DNA from: Posidoniimonas polymericola
GTDB lineage: Bacteria > Planctomycetota > Planctomycetia > Pirellulales > Lacipirellulaceae
Direction: 5' to 3'
Assembly: GCF_007859935.1 (NCBI RefSeq)
Contig: NZ_SJPO01000007.1
Span: 186,001-250,000, forward strand
DNA length: 64,000 nt
In this document: positions 42,555-51,195 of the stretch, one piece after another
Position numbering within the stretch: position 1 is the first letter of the stretch
How the letters are laid out: each line of letters begins with the position of its first letter
The notes under the pieces: generated by a model
The model's input: only the letters and a program-made list of their open reading frames with translations
The model's database searches: none
What the model was told of the DNA's origin: nothing
Made by a program: the position numbers and the translations under genes

Positions 42555-43612
42555 ACAGCGCGGAATCTGATCCCGCCCTGACGATCATCGGCGTCGACGG
42601 CGGCGGCACCCAGACCCGGGTGGCCGTCTGCGGGAGCGCCGGCGCGTTCTACGGAGTCGGCTCCGCAGGCCCGGGCAACTACCACAACGTTGGGGCTGCC
42701 GTGGTGCGCGACAACATCGCCCACGCCCTGGGCGAGGCCTGGCGCAACGCCGGCGTGGCGCCCAGGCGGGCCGACTCCGCGTTCCTTGGTCTGGGGAGCG
42801 TTGTGACCGACCAAGATCGGGCGTGCATCCACCGGATCGCGAACGAACTGCGCATGGCGCCCGCCGACAAGATTCAAGTCGACCACGACCTCCGTGCCGC
42901 CGCCGCTGGTGCGTTCTCTGGCGGGGAGGGCATCGTCCTCGTGGCCGGAACTGGTTCGGCGGCGTTCGGCGTAAGCCGAGCCGGAGAGACGTGGCGATCG
43001 GGGGGATGGGGCCCGACCATTGATGACGCGGGGAGCGCGTACTGGCTTGGATTGCAGGCGGTCAGACACGCGGTGATGGCTGACGACGGCAGGGGCCGCC
43101 GGACGTCTCTCGCGGAGGCCGTCAAGAAGCATTTCGACGTTGCCGATCTGAACGAACTCATGTTTCTGCTGGACGCCCACTCGACCGGCCGCCGGATGAT
43201 AGCGGCGCTGGCCCAGCGGGTGGTTCGTCACGCCGCCGACGGGGACGCCGTCGCCCGCGACCTGATCGCGTCGGCCGCCCGCGATTTGGCTCTGTGTGTG
43301 AGGGCGGTGCGGTCGAACCTCGACTTTAGCGAAAAAAACCTCCGAATCGCTGTGGTGGGTGGCCTGGTCAAAGCAGGGCCAGTATTCATGGAGCCGCTTC
43401 GCGAGGCGCTGCTTGCGCAATCGCCGGGGACTCAGATCGTCGAGCCCGATATGCCGCCGGTCGATGGCGCGCTGCTGCTGGCCGCCGGGATGGTTCATCC
43501 AGCGGCCGGCGCCAAGGCGCGCGGTTGGTTCCGCGCGGACGCGGGGCACTCCGGACCAGCGGCGCCGCCGTCGGCGCCGACCCTGAATCAGCCCCAAGCC
43601 GCAACCGAATAG
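42551..43612 (+). CDS. BadF/BadG-type ATPase, probable sugar kinase (GlcNAc-kinase-like)
   Basis: A 353-residue ASKHA-fold protein. The phosphate-1 motif is IIGVDGGGTQTRVAV at residue 12, a phosphate-2 loop is ILVAGTGSAAFG-like (IVLVAGTGSAAFGVSR, about 134) and the adenosine region is VVGGLVKAGP near 278. This family includes N-acetylglucosamine kinases and CoA-linked dehydratase activators; the SSS and mannose context favours a hexose or amino-sugar kinase. It lies between the GntR-type regulator and mannose-6-phosphate isomerase genes in one operon. The last 40 residues are Pro/Ala-rich. Confidence 0.82.
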   Translation: MNSAESDPALTIIGVDGGGTQTRVAVCGSAGAFYGVGSAGPGNYHNVGAAVVRDNIAHALGEAWRNAGVAPRRADSAFLGLGSVVTDQDRACIHRIANELRMAPADKIQVDHDLRAAAAGAFSGGEGIVLVAGTGSAAFGVSRAGETWRSGGWGPTIDDAGSAYWLGLQAVRHAVMADDGRGRRTSLAEAVKKHFDVADLNELMFLLDAHSTGRRMIAALAQRVVRHAADGDAVARDLIASAARDLALCVRAVRSNLDFSEKNLRIAVVGGLVKAGPVFMEPLREALLAQSPGTQIVEPDMPPVDGALLLAAGMVHPAAGAKARGWFRADAGHSGPAAPPSAPTLNQPQAATE

Positions 43613-43618
43613 GGCCGC

Positions 43619-45403
43619 ATGTCCGAGGCAACCGAGCGACGCTTTCGTCACACCGAACAGCGGCTGATGCGCAGCGAGGCAACCGGGGCGCCAAGCAATG
43701 GGTACCACCTCTACCCGACGCACCCCGTCCCCGAGGGGTCGATATCCGTCGGCCACCGCCGCATCGCGGAGTTGTTGCAGGGCCAGACCGTGGCGACGTT
43801 TGACGGCTATGTCGGCGTGTTGTGGGACGAGTTCCGTGCGCGACTGGACGCCGAGCTGGCGGCGATGGGCATCCAGGCCGAGTGGCACGACGCCAGCGAT
43901 TGGCTGCGGGGGACAGACGAGATCGACCAACTCGTCGAACCGTTTCTGGGGGGCGACGATCCGCTGTTTGGGACGCGTTTCAGTGGGACGCTCGCCAACT
44001 TCTTCGCTGAACTCCCTGGCGAGCCCACCGTAAACGCGGGGGCCGCCTGCTTGGCGATTGCGTACGGCTGTGGCGCGGCGCTAGCCGAGTGGTCGGGGCC
44101 GTTGTTCTACCTCGACCTCCCCAAGAACGAGTTGCAGTTTCGATCCCGCGCCGGGGTGGTGCGAAACCTGGGCGCTACTTCGGCGGCGCCGCCGAAGCCT
44201 CAGTACAAACGGTTCTACTTCGTCGACTGGCCGGCGCTCAACCGGCACAAACGCGATCTGGCGCCCCGTCTGACCTGGCTCGTCGATGAGCAGGATCCCG
44301 ATGCGCCAGCTGTCATCGCGGCTGAGACCTTCCGCGACGCGCTCCGGGAACAGGCGACCTCGGTCTTCCGTGTGCGGCCGTGGTTCGAGCCGGGGCCGTG
44401 GGGAGGGCAGTGGCTCCGAGAGCTGGCGCCCGAGTTGCCCGGCGAGCCCCCCAACTACGCGTGGTCGTTCGAACTGATCGTGCCGGAGAACGGTCTAGTA
44501 ATCTGCGACGGGGCGAGTCGGCTGGAGTTTTCGTTCGACTGGCTGATGCACGCCCATCACCGAGAAGTGCTCGGCCGCTGCGCAGACAGGTTTGGGTTCG
44601 AGTTCCCGATCCGGTTCGATTACCTCGACACGATGGACGGCGGCAATCTGTCGGTGCAGTGCCACCCCCGCCCCGACTACATCCGCAAGCAGTTCGGGGA
44701 ACTCTTCACGCAGGACGAGTGCTACTACCTGATGGACTGCAGGCCGGGGGCGAAGGTCTTCCTGGGCTTCCAACCCGACATCGACCCCGACGCCTTCCGA
44801 AAGGAGCTTGAGCACAGCCGGGAGACCGGCGCCGAGGTCGACGTCGAACGGCACGTCCGTCCTCACCCGGCGGAGAAGCACGGCTTGTACCTGATCCCGA
44901 GCGGGACGGTGCACTGTTCGGGAGCCGACTGTGTAGTGCTCGAAATCAGCGCGACGCCCTACATCTTTACCTTCAAAATGTACGACTGGCTGCGACTCGA
45001 CCTCGAGGGCAAGCCACGCCCACTCAATATCGAGCGAGCGTACGCGAACCTGGACTTCGGACGCCGCGGCCAGCGTGCCGACACGGAGCTGATCAGTCAG
45101 CACGCTGAAATAGATCGCGGCGATGGCTGGCGGATAGTGCACTTGCCCACCCACGCAGAGCATTTCTACGATGTGCACCGGGTCGAGTTTTCTGAGGCGG
45201 TCGAAGTGGGCGCGGACGGTTCGCCCCACGTGCTCATGCTGGTCGAGGGGGAGGCTGTCGAGGTCGAGGCGGGCGGGCGGAGCGTGCGGTACGCCTACGG
45301 CGAGACGTTTGTCGTTCCGGCTGCCGCGGGATCTTACCGCCTGGTCAACGTCGGCGATGGCGAAGCGCGGGTGATCAAGGCGTTTGTTAAGCACGGGGCG
45401 TGA
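43619..45403 (+). CDS. Class I mannose-6-phosphate isomerase-like protein
   Basis: A 594-residue cytoplasmic protein. The C-terminal half carries the type I phosphomannose isomerase zinc-site pattern: QCHPRPDYIRKQF near residue 344 (the QxHP ligands), then GTVHCSGADCVVLEIS near 430. The N-terminal half (about 40-250) is a helical/adenylation-like region not found in short isomerases. A C-terminal cupin follows. It should interconvert mannose-6-phosphate and fructose-6-phosphate. Only six bases separate it from the kinase gene, so the two probably handle the same sugar. Some long members of the family lack activity; the specificity is inferred. Confidence 0.82.
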   Translation: MSEATERRFRHTEQRLMRSEATGAPSNGYHLYPTHPVPEGSISVGHRRIAELLQGQTVATFDGYVGVLWDEFRARLDAELAAMGIQAEWHDASDWLRGTDEIDQLVEPFLGGDDPLFGTRFSGTLANFFAELPGEPTVNAGAACLAIAYGCGAALAEWSGPLFYLDLPKNELQFRSRAGVVRNLGATSAAPPKPQYKRFYFVDWPALNRHKRDLAPRLTWLVDEQDPDAPAVIAAETFRDALREQATSVFRVRPWFEPGPWGGQWLRELAPELPGEPPNYAWSFELIVPENGLVICDGASRLEFSFDWLMHAHHREVLGRCADRFGFEFPIRFDYLDTMDGGNLSVQCHPRPDYIRKQFGELFTQDECYYLMDCRPGAKVFLGFQPDIDPDAFRKELEHSRETGAEVDVERHVRPHPAEKHGLYLIPSGTVHCSGADCVVLEISATPYIFTFKMYDWLRLDLEGKPRPLNIERAYANLDFGRRGQRADTELISQHAEIDRGDGWRIVHLPTHAEHFYDVHRVEFSEAVEVGADGSPHVLMLVEGEAVEVEAGGRSVRYAYGETFVVPAAAGSYRLVNVGDGEARVIKAFVKHGA

Positions 45404-45440
45404 TTGCCCTGCCACAAGGGCGACCCACGCGAGCACGGTA

Positions 45441-46337
45441 ATGCATGTGAACTTCGATCTAGCACGCTCGGGGTTCTCGATCGAGTCGTGCGACGCCTCG
45501 GATCGCGCCATTAGAATGCTGCTCCCTCCGCTCGGACGCGGGGCAACCTGCCTGGCCGCGGTGGAGGGCGAGCACGGGCTGGTAGTTGGCGCCGCCGGCC
45601 TGACCGCCGAATTCCGCGGTCAGGACCCTGTCGGTCCCGGGGTAGCGATCCACGTGATCTCTCCTTGTCGACGCCGCGGCGTCGGATCGGCCTTGCTTGT
45701 CGCCCTTGAGGGGCTTGCCCAATCGCGTGGCGGCCGAGCACTCTACGCTTCGCAGCGTGTAGACGCGGACAGTGGCGACGCAGAGGACTGGCGGCGGTTA
45801 GGCTTTTCTCCCTGTGCGAGGGTCGAGACGCACTCGCTTCCGCTGCAGCAATTTGAGCCGCGGCTCGGGCCGTTGCTGGAACGTATGGTGAGCCGCGGCC
45901 GCGTTCCCGAAGACGCCAGAATCGTTCCGCTACACGTAGCGGATGCCGACCAGGTCGTGGGGCTTCACGTCCGCTGCCTGGGTGGGGAGAGCGAGGTCCT
46001 TGCGGCGCGGGTCCGCGGCGAGGCGCCGGACGCGTTCCACCCCAGGTACTCTCGGGTGCTGCTGCTTGGCGGGCGGGTGGTGGGTTGCATCCTCGCCCAT
46101 CGGGTCTCGAGGGACGTTGCGGCCGTGGACGCTAATTGCGTGGCGGAAGAGGTGCGGGGGGGGTGGGCGAATATCTGGCTGAAGCTCGAAGCCACCCGCG
46201 GCGCCCAGTCGCTTGGCGTCAAGAGGTTCGAGTTCACGACTTTCGATCAGTACGCCGACACCCGCAGTTTTACGGCCCGCATGGGCGGGGTCACCACACG
46301 CACGATGCTCCTGATGCGAAAGATGATCCAAGGCTAA
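45441..46337 (+). CDS. GNAT-family acetyltransferase-like protein
   Basis: A 298-residue protein with GNAT features. The acetyl-CoA motif is VISPCRRRGVGSALLVALEGLA near residue 73, and a weaker second GNAT-like half follows (about 145-295), so it may be a tandem-domain protein. No signal peptide. It is the last gene of the regulator-kinase-isomerase operon, 37 bp after the isomerase. An acetylation target cannot be read from sequence; acetylation of an amino sugar is possible but not supported. Confidence 0.75.
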   Translation: MHVNFDLARSGFSIESCDASDRAIRMLLPPLGRGATCLAAVEGEHGLVVGAAGLTAEFRGQDPVGPGVAIHVISPCRRRGVGSALLVALEGLAQSRGGRALYASQRVDADSGDAEDWRRLGFSPCARVETHSLPLQQFEPRLGPLLERMVSRGRVPEDARIVPLHVADADQVVGLHVRCLGGESEVLAARVRGEAPDAFHPRYSRVLLLGGRVVGCILAHRVSRDVAAVDANCVAEEVRGGWANIWLKLEATRGAQSLGVKRFEFTTFDQYADTRSFTARMGGVTTRTMLLMRKMIQG

Positions 46338-46474
46338 GTCGCTCGCAACAGGCGCCGCGTTCTAAACGGTTGGCATCCACTTCTCAAGACGCTCGCCTCG
46401 CTCCGAGTGGAACTGGTAGACCTGCCACGACATCGACGAAGACGGTTGAACGGACACGCGGCATTTGGGTTTGC

Positions 46475-46490
46475 CGCCCCGTTTGGGGCG
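46475..46490. terminator. Short hairpin between convergent genes
   Basis: CGCCCC (46475-46480) pairs with GGGGCG (46485-46490) around GTTT, in the 221-bp gap between the GNAT gene and the convergent lipoprotein gene. There is no T-run. Nothing else recognisable lies in the gap. Confidence 0.45.
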
Positions 46491-46558
46491 ACTTCACCCG
46501 CAGGGGGCGCCGCCGTGGCTGTCTCGCGTCGAGCCGCGGCTAGGAAGAGGCGTGTGAT

Positions 46559-47002
46559 TTAGAGGGGCGGCCGCGGGACTTTGAGCTCGAGTGCGCCTCG
46601 CCGTGAGACCTCAACCTCCAGCGGGCTGGTTTCCGACGCGAGGTACTCTGGCGGAACGAGCGGCCTGCCGTCGGGGCCACGGCCAATTTTCAGGTAGACC
46701 CGCTGCTTGCCGACGATTAGCCCGTCCTGGTACTTGTGGGTCGTGGCGGCGGAAAATGCGCCTTTGGAATCCACAATCGCGGTCCCTACCCTGGGGAACT
46801 GCACGCCGTCTGGCGATTCGACTTGCGGGACGAACTTCAGCTCGTAGTTGCTCGCGGGGATTACGCTGCCGTCCTCGTAGCGGACACTTCCCGTCACGGG
46901 CACGAGATCGAACGGGCCCCCGCCGCACCCTAGCGTAGACCCCAGTAGGGACAAGAGGGTGAAAAGCATGGGCCTAAGCGCGGCCGGTCTAGCGGGGGGC
47001 AT
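46559..47002 (-). CDS. Small lipoprotein paired with DUF1559
   Basis: A 147-residue predicted lipoprotein: hydrophobic N-terminus ending LLGSTLGCGGG with a lipobox Cys near residue 26. The body is a small beta-sandwich (VTGSVRYEDGSVIPASNYELKF and GLIVGKQRVYLKIG), like carboxypeptidase-regulatory domains. It follows a DUF1559 gene on the same strand by 31 bp, a frequent planctomycete pairing, and repeats the DUF1559-lipoprotein arrangement seen at 36472-38162. Confidence 0.75.
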   Translation of the reverse strand: MPPARPAALRPMLFTLLSLLGSTLGCGGGPFDLVPVTGSVRYEDGSVIPASNYELKFVPQVESPDGVQFPRVGTAIVDSKGAFSAATTHKYQDGLIVGKQRVYLKIGRGPDGRPLVPPEYLASETSPLEVEVSRRGALELKVPRPPL

Positions 47003-47033
47003 TGGCTCGTTAACCGATGGGGGCGCGCTCGAA

Positions 47034-48119
47034 CTAGAAGTTGGAGACCGGCAGAGAGTCGCGGCCCACGTTCATCCGCTGCCAGATCAGGAACTTGTCT
47101 TCGCTGGTCTGGTCGACGCGGACGCTGCCCCCCAGGGGGAAATCGCCCGCCTCGACGAAGTCGGAGACGAAGTGCACGCTGGCGTCCGCCATCGCCGCGA
47201 CCGCCCCACCGGGGTGGCTGCTCCGGACCACGGACTGGCCGCTCGCATCGACCCCGAGGTCGGCGCCCATGCACTGGGCGAGCATGCCGTCGATGCCGAC
47301 CTGGCTCTCGATTTTCTTCACCTCGTAGACGTCGTCGTTGAATCCGCCGCAGTCGTTCGGTGGGAACGCCATGTGCCGGCAGTGGAAGCTGGAGCCGCAC
47401 ATGCCCATCGCCCAGACGCCGCGTCGGTCGTTTTCTGATATGCCCGCCCGCATCTCGGCGATCAGGATAGTCTTTGATGCGCCGTCGGTGATCTTGCTGA
47501 GGCTCAGGGCCTGGTTGGTTTGGCCGTCGCTGAAGCCGCTGATGCCGATCTGGTACTGCATGTCCGCCTTGCCGGGGCTGGGCGACTTGATGTCTCGCCA
47601 GTACTGGCTGGGCCAGTACTGCATGCCGTTGAGGCCGTAGTTGGTGCGGGCCCAGTTGCCGTTGCTCCCCTCAAAGTGCGAACGGTTTTCTGGGTCGCTG
47701 GGGCACAGCATGATAGGGATATCCGTTCCCCGGGCGACAAAGTTGCGATCGCCGTTGGGGTCGTCGCTGACGCGGCTGGTCGCGCTGATGTCGAACAAGT
47801 CGAAGAGCTGCTGCTCCTCGATGTAGGGGAGGATCCGGATCGCCCAGTTGTGGAAGAGCGACTTGTCCTTCAGCGGGTTCCAGTTTTTGTCGTTGGGAAA
47901 ATCCGCCGCCGCCGGGAACCGCCCGATCGTGTCGTGGTAGTTGTGCAGCGCCAACGCCAGGTTCTTGACGTTGCTTACGCAGGCCGATCGCCGGGCCGCC
48001 TCGCGCGCCGACTGGACCGCCGGCAGCAGCAGAGAAACAAGCACCCCGATGATGGCGATCACCACCAAGAGTTCGACGAGCGTGAAGGCAAGACGTGGTT
48101 GTTGGCGTTTGAGTCGCAT
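47034..48119 (-). CDS. DUF1559 prepilin-like protein, second copy
   Basis: A 361-residue DUF1559 protein. The prepilin-type segment is [20 protein letters not shown] at about residues 12-31. SAREAARRSACVSNVKNLALALHNYHD follows, then the surface domain, with the SSHPGGAVAAMADASVHFVSD motif near the C-terminus. The start at 48119 follows the family; residues further upstream in frame fall in the leader. It lies 44 bp after the PEP-CTERM/dockerin gene and 31 bp before the lipoprotein gene, all on the - strand. Confidence 0.93.
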   Translation of the reverse strand: MRLKRQQPRLAFTLVELLVVIAIIGVLVSLLLPAVQSAREAARRSACVSNVKNLALALHNYHDTIGRFPAAADFPNDKNWNPLKDKSLFHNWAIRILPYIEEQQLFDLFDISATSRVSDDPNGDRNFVARGTDIPIMLCPSDPENRSHFEGSNGNWARTNYGLNGMQYWPSQYWRDIKSPSPGKADMQYQIGISGFSDGQTNQALSLSKITDGASKTILIAEMRAGISENDRRGVWAMGMCGSSFHCRHMAFPPNDCGGFNDDVYEVKKIESQVGIDGMLAQCMGADLGVDASGQSVVRSSHPGGAVAAMADASVHFVSDFVEAGDFPLGGSVRVDQTSEDKFLIWQRMNVGRDSLPVSNF

Positions 48120-48163
48120 GATTCCGTTCAGTCCCTGATCGTGTGCATGGAGGCCCGACGGGG

Positions 48164-49672
48164 TCAGGCGGACGGGTGGCGGAGGCGCATCGCCAGCGAC
48201 CCAGCCAGCAAGAGGCACAGGGCGAGTGATCCTGGCTCCGGCGCGGCCTCGGCCGACGATGACGGCCCGCCGGCCGCAAAGTTAGCGACCCACGTGGCGT
48301 ACTGAGCCTGCCCGATCGCAACGCTGTTCGGGTCGTTAGGGAGAGTCCCCGCCGAGGCGCCGACGTTATCGCGCCAAATGGTGTAGTCGGCCGCGTCAAC
48401 GACCCCGTCGTCGTTGTAGTCGCCGGCCAGCCCGGCAAACTCAGGAGCCAGCAGCCGCACGTTGTCGATTGAGATATCAACCGCGTCGTCCGAGTTGGTG
48501 CCCAGCGCCAGCCGGAAGAAGCCCCCGGGCTGAAGTCCACCCGCCGCGGGAAGACTGACCCCACTCGCAATAAAGGACGACAGCGGGAACTCCAGCGTCA
48601 CGGTCTGTCCGGCAAGATCGGTCGGGTCGCCCGCGTTCTGGGTCGCCTGGTAGAAGGCGCCCGTGAAGTCGGAGAGGTTCAGCGTGATCGATTCGTAGGT
48701 CGGCGAGGCGGGGAAGGGGTCGTCGCCAAACGTGACGTCCAGCGCTAAGATCTCGGCCTTGTTCACCTCCGTAATCAGCTGATCGACCAGCGGCTGCAGG
48801 GCCGGGTCGCCGGTCTCGACGCTGGCGTCGATCGCAAACTGGCTTCCCCACGCGAAGCCGGCCTGGGGCGAGCCGACGCCCAGCGCGTTGGCGCCGTCGG
48901 TCGCGCCGCTGCTGGTAATCGTGCGGGTGTGTTGGTACGGCGCGTTGCTGAAGCCGTCCTGCCAGCCCTCGAATCTCTCGTCGACGCCGGGCGTGGAGGG
49001 GTTGTCGGGGGTCTCCCAAGAGAACAGTGTGGTCTCGACGTACTGCGGGACCTCGGTGAAGCGGAAATTGTCCAAGTAGTAGGTGACACCCACATTGGTG
49101 TCGGCGTTGAAATGGTTGCTATTGGTTGTGACCCCCAGCTGGTAGTACGAAGAGTCCGGCGTCAGCGACAGTTGCGAGGCCGGCATGGTGAGGTGGTAGC
49201 TGCCCGCGACCCCAGGAGACGCGTTGACGATGTTGTTGACTTCCTCAAACCCAACCGCCGCGTCGCTGTTGGAGAAGACGCTGAAGAGGAAGTAGGTGCC
49301 GACATCGCTGACTTGTGTCCAGCTGGACTCAGTGAACGTGATGTCGAAGTCGAGCGTGTACAGCGAAGGGTCCGCCGAGACCTGATTGAAGATGTCGTAC
49401 ACCGGGCCCGTGCTAAGGCTCACCCGCGCGCCGCGGCCGAAGTCGTAGCTCGTCTCGACGCCCATCGCCATGGCGCCCTCGGTGGCGCCGGTGGTCGTCT
49501 GAAAGTGGTTGATGTAAGGGCCGGCGGAGGTGGGGCCCACCCAACCATCCAGTCCCGACTCAAACGAGAACAGCAGCTGTGCACTGGCGCTGCCGGCGAC
49601 GCCAAAGGCGGCGGTCAGCGCTAGGAGGCCAAGCATGCGACGGGAGCAAGCAACGGGCGCCATGATTGTCAT
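48164..49672 (-). CDS. PEP-CTERM/dockerin protein with duplicated beta-sandwich
   Basis: A 502-residue secreted protein with a signal peptide (about 1-31). Two similar beta-sandwich domains follow: FSFESGLDGWVGPTSAGPY (about 33) with FQTTTGATEGAMAMGVETSYDFGRG, and FSWETPDNPSTPGVDERFEGWQDG (about 213) with TITSSGATDGANALGVGSPQAG, so the region is an internal duplication that may bind carbohydrate. A dockerin-like segment (DYNDDGVVDAADYTIWRDN near 438) and the C-terminal PEP-CTERM signal APEPGSLALCLLLAGSLAM follow. It is the first gene of a - strand cassette and is preceded by a promoter overlapping LacI-type half-sites. Confidence 0.85.
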   Translation of the reverse strand: MTIMAPVACSRRMLGLLALTAAFGVAGSASAQLLFSFESGLDGWVGPTSAGPYINHFQTTTGATEGAMAMGVETSYDFGRGARVSLSTGPVYDIFNQVSADPSLYTLDFDITFTESSWTQVSDVGTYFLFSVFSNSDAAVGFEEVNNIVNASPGVAGSYHLTMPASQLSLTPDSSYYQLGVTTNSNHFNADTNVGVTYYLDNFRFTEVPQYVETTLFSWETPDNPSTPGVDERFEGWQDGFSNAPYQHTRTITSSGATDGANALGVGSPQAGFAWGSQFAIDASVETGDPALQPLVDQLITEVNKAEILALDVTFGDDPFPASPTYESITLNLSDFTGAFYQATQNAGDPTDLAGQTVTLEFPLSSFIASGVSLPAAGGLQPGGFFRLALGTNSDDAVDISIDNVRLLAPEFAGLAGDYNDDGVVDAADYTIWRDNVGASAGTLPNDPNSVAIGQAQYATWVANFAAGGPSSSAEAAPEPGSLALCLLLAGSLAMRLRHPSA

Positions 49673-49893
49673 TGAAGAGACTCCGCCTCGTATGGTGTAA
49701 GAAAACGCCACTTGATTCGATTCAATCGGCGGCCGCCGGTGCAGGCTGATTGCCAGCCCACGCCACGTCTGCATGGATGTCGAAAGGCCGCCGGTTGCCG
49801 ATTAGATAAGGACAAGGAAAGCAACTGCGTCCGGTAGAGCCCAACCAGCTCGGTTAACCGTGGCGCAGCAGCTTTTACTCAGCTCTGTTTGCG

Positions 49894-49929
49894 ATGGTAA
49901 AGTACTTGAGCACGGGAGTCAAGTATTTT
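49894..49929 (-). promoter_or_regulatory. Promoter and LacI-type operator upstream of the PEP-CTERM/dockerin gene
   Basis: Reading the - strand, TTGACT (49917-49922) and TACCAT (49894-49899) are 17 bases apart. Half-sites TACTTGA (49903-49909) and TCAAGTA (49919-49925) form an inverted repeat with a 9-base centre across the -35 and spacer. The 12-mer TACTTGAGCACG at 49903-49914 recurs at 51074-51085, on the far side of the LacI gene. Confidence 0.6.
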
Positions 49930-49944
49930 CGGAGCCGACAAATA

Positions 49945-51003
49945 TCAGCGGGCGGGAGGCGCTGAGGAATCCCTGAGAATCAGGTCGGCGTCGATGCGAG
50001 CCTGCTCTGAGGGCCCTCCATCGCTTCGGCCTTCCAGGCGGTCAAGCACCAGCGACGCGGCTTTGACGCCGATCTCGTCGGGGCGTTGGCGCACGGTTGT
50101 GAGCGGGGGAACCAGGTGGGACGAGAAGTCCAAGTCGGCAAACCCGACGACCGAAAGGTCCTGCGGGATGCTGAGTCCCAGGGTCACTGCGGCGTCGTAG
50201 ACATGCATGGCCTCGTGGTCGCTCACGGCGAACACCGCCGTCGGGCGGAACGGGTCGGTCAGCAGCTTCGTCGCGACCTCCAGTCCGTCCGTTCCGGTGC
50301 GATTGAGCCGCCAGCTCTTCACCTCGGCGTCGGAGGCAACCTGCACGGCGCGCTCGAACTCCTGCCGCCGCTCCCAGGCCCAGGTCTGAGATTTCGTCTC
50401 TCGGCTAGATATACAGGCGATCCTGCGGTGTCCAAGGTCGAGCAGGTGCTTGGCCACCATCTTTGCGGCCTGGGTTTCGTTGGTGGTGACGGTGTCGCCG
50501 AAGGGCGGGTCGCTGCGGTAGTCGATCACGACTACCGGCAGGTTCCGCTCCGCGAGGTCAACCAGATGGTCCTGGTAGGCGACGCCGAACGCCGGCCACA
50601 TGATCAGCGCGTCGACGCGGCGGTCGAGCAGGCGGTTGATCTGCCGGGCGCCTTCTTTCTCGTCGACTTCAAAATGGGGCATCCGACCAAGGTCGCCCTG
50701 CCAAACCGTGATGGGGAGGTAGTCGGCCTCGGCCAGGCGGCGGTGGATCCCTGAGAGGACATTGACCCAGAACGAATCGTACGGCGGGATCATCACCCCG
50801 ATCGTCTTGGTGCGACCTGTCTGGATGCCCGAGACAAGGAGGTTGCGGCGCCAACCGAGTGCCTTGGCGGCGTCGATGACGCGCTGGCAGGTATCGGCGC
50901 CAAACCTCGCCTGATCCCCGCGGAGGATCTTCGAGGCCGCGCTTACCGAGACGTTCGCCGCTTCGGCGACATCTTTCAATCGTGGGACGCCTTTCTGGTT
51001 CAT
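49945..51003 (-). CDS. LacI-family transcriptional regulator
   Basis: A 352-residue LacI/GalR-type regulator. The N-terminal helix-turn-helix is RLKDVAEAANVSVSAASKIL at about residues 8-27, with the hinge near residue 55. The effector domain (about 65-335) has AKMVAKHLLDLGHRRIACISS and LSVVGFADLDFSSHLVPPLTTV. It is divergent from the GH130 gene and lies next to the PEP-CTERM/dockerin cassette. Both neighbouring promoters carry the same TACTTGAGCACG sequence, so it is a good candidate repressor of GH130-symporter-GH5 and of the cassette. The sugar inducer is unknown. Confidence 0.93.
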   Translation of the reverse strand: MNQKGVPRLKDVAEAANVSVSAASKILRGDQARFGADTCQRVIDAAKALGWRRNLLVSGIQTGRTKTIGVMIPPYDSFWVNVLSGIHRRLAEADYLPITVWQGDLGRMPHFEVDEKEGARQINRLLDRRVDALIMWPAFGVAYQDHLVDLAERNLPVVVIDYRSDPPFGDTVTTNETQAAKMVAKHLLDLGHRRIACISSRETKSQTWAWERRQEFERAVQVASDAEVKSWRLNRTGTDGLEVATKLLTDPFRPTAVFAVSDHEAMHVYDAAVTLGLSIPQDLSVVGFADLDFSSHLVPPLTTVRQRPDEIGVKAASLVLDRLEGRSDGGPSEQARIDADLILRDSSAPPAR

Positions 51004-51068
51004 AGCTTCAGGTTACACGAGGTCGATCGCGGATGCAGCAGGAAAGCGAGGAGCCCGAAATGGCTAGG

Positions 51069-51105
51069 TCAACTACTTGAGCACGCGGCGGTCCGCGGCT
51101 ACGAT
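51069..51105 (+). promoter_or_regulatory. Promoter and LacI-type operator upstream of GH130
   Basis: TTGAGC at 51077-51082 and TACGAT at 51100-51105 are 17 bases apart. The palindrome TCAA-CTAC-TTGA (51069-51080) overlaps the -35 box, the expected place for repression. Confidence 0.6.
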
Positions 51106-51195
51106 AGTCGGGAGGCGGCCAACTCTCGATGGAATTGTCAGCGAGTCGGGCAGGCCTACCACTACTGAGCCCCGGACGCGTTGAGGACCCCGACT

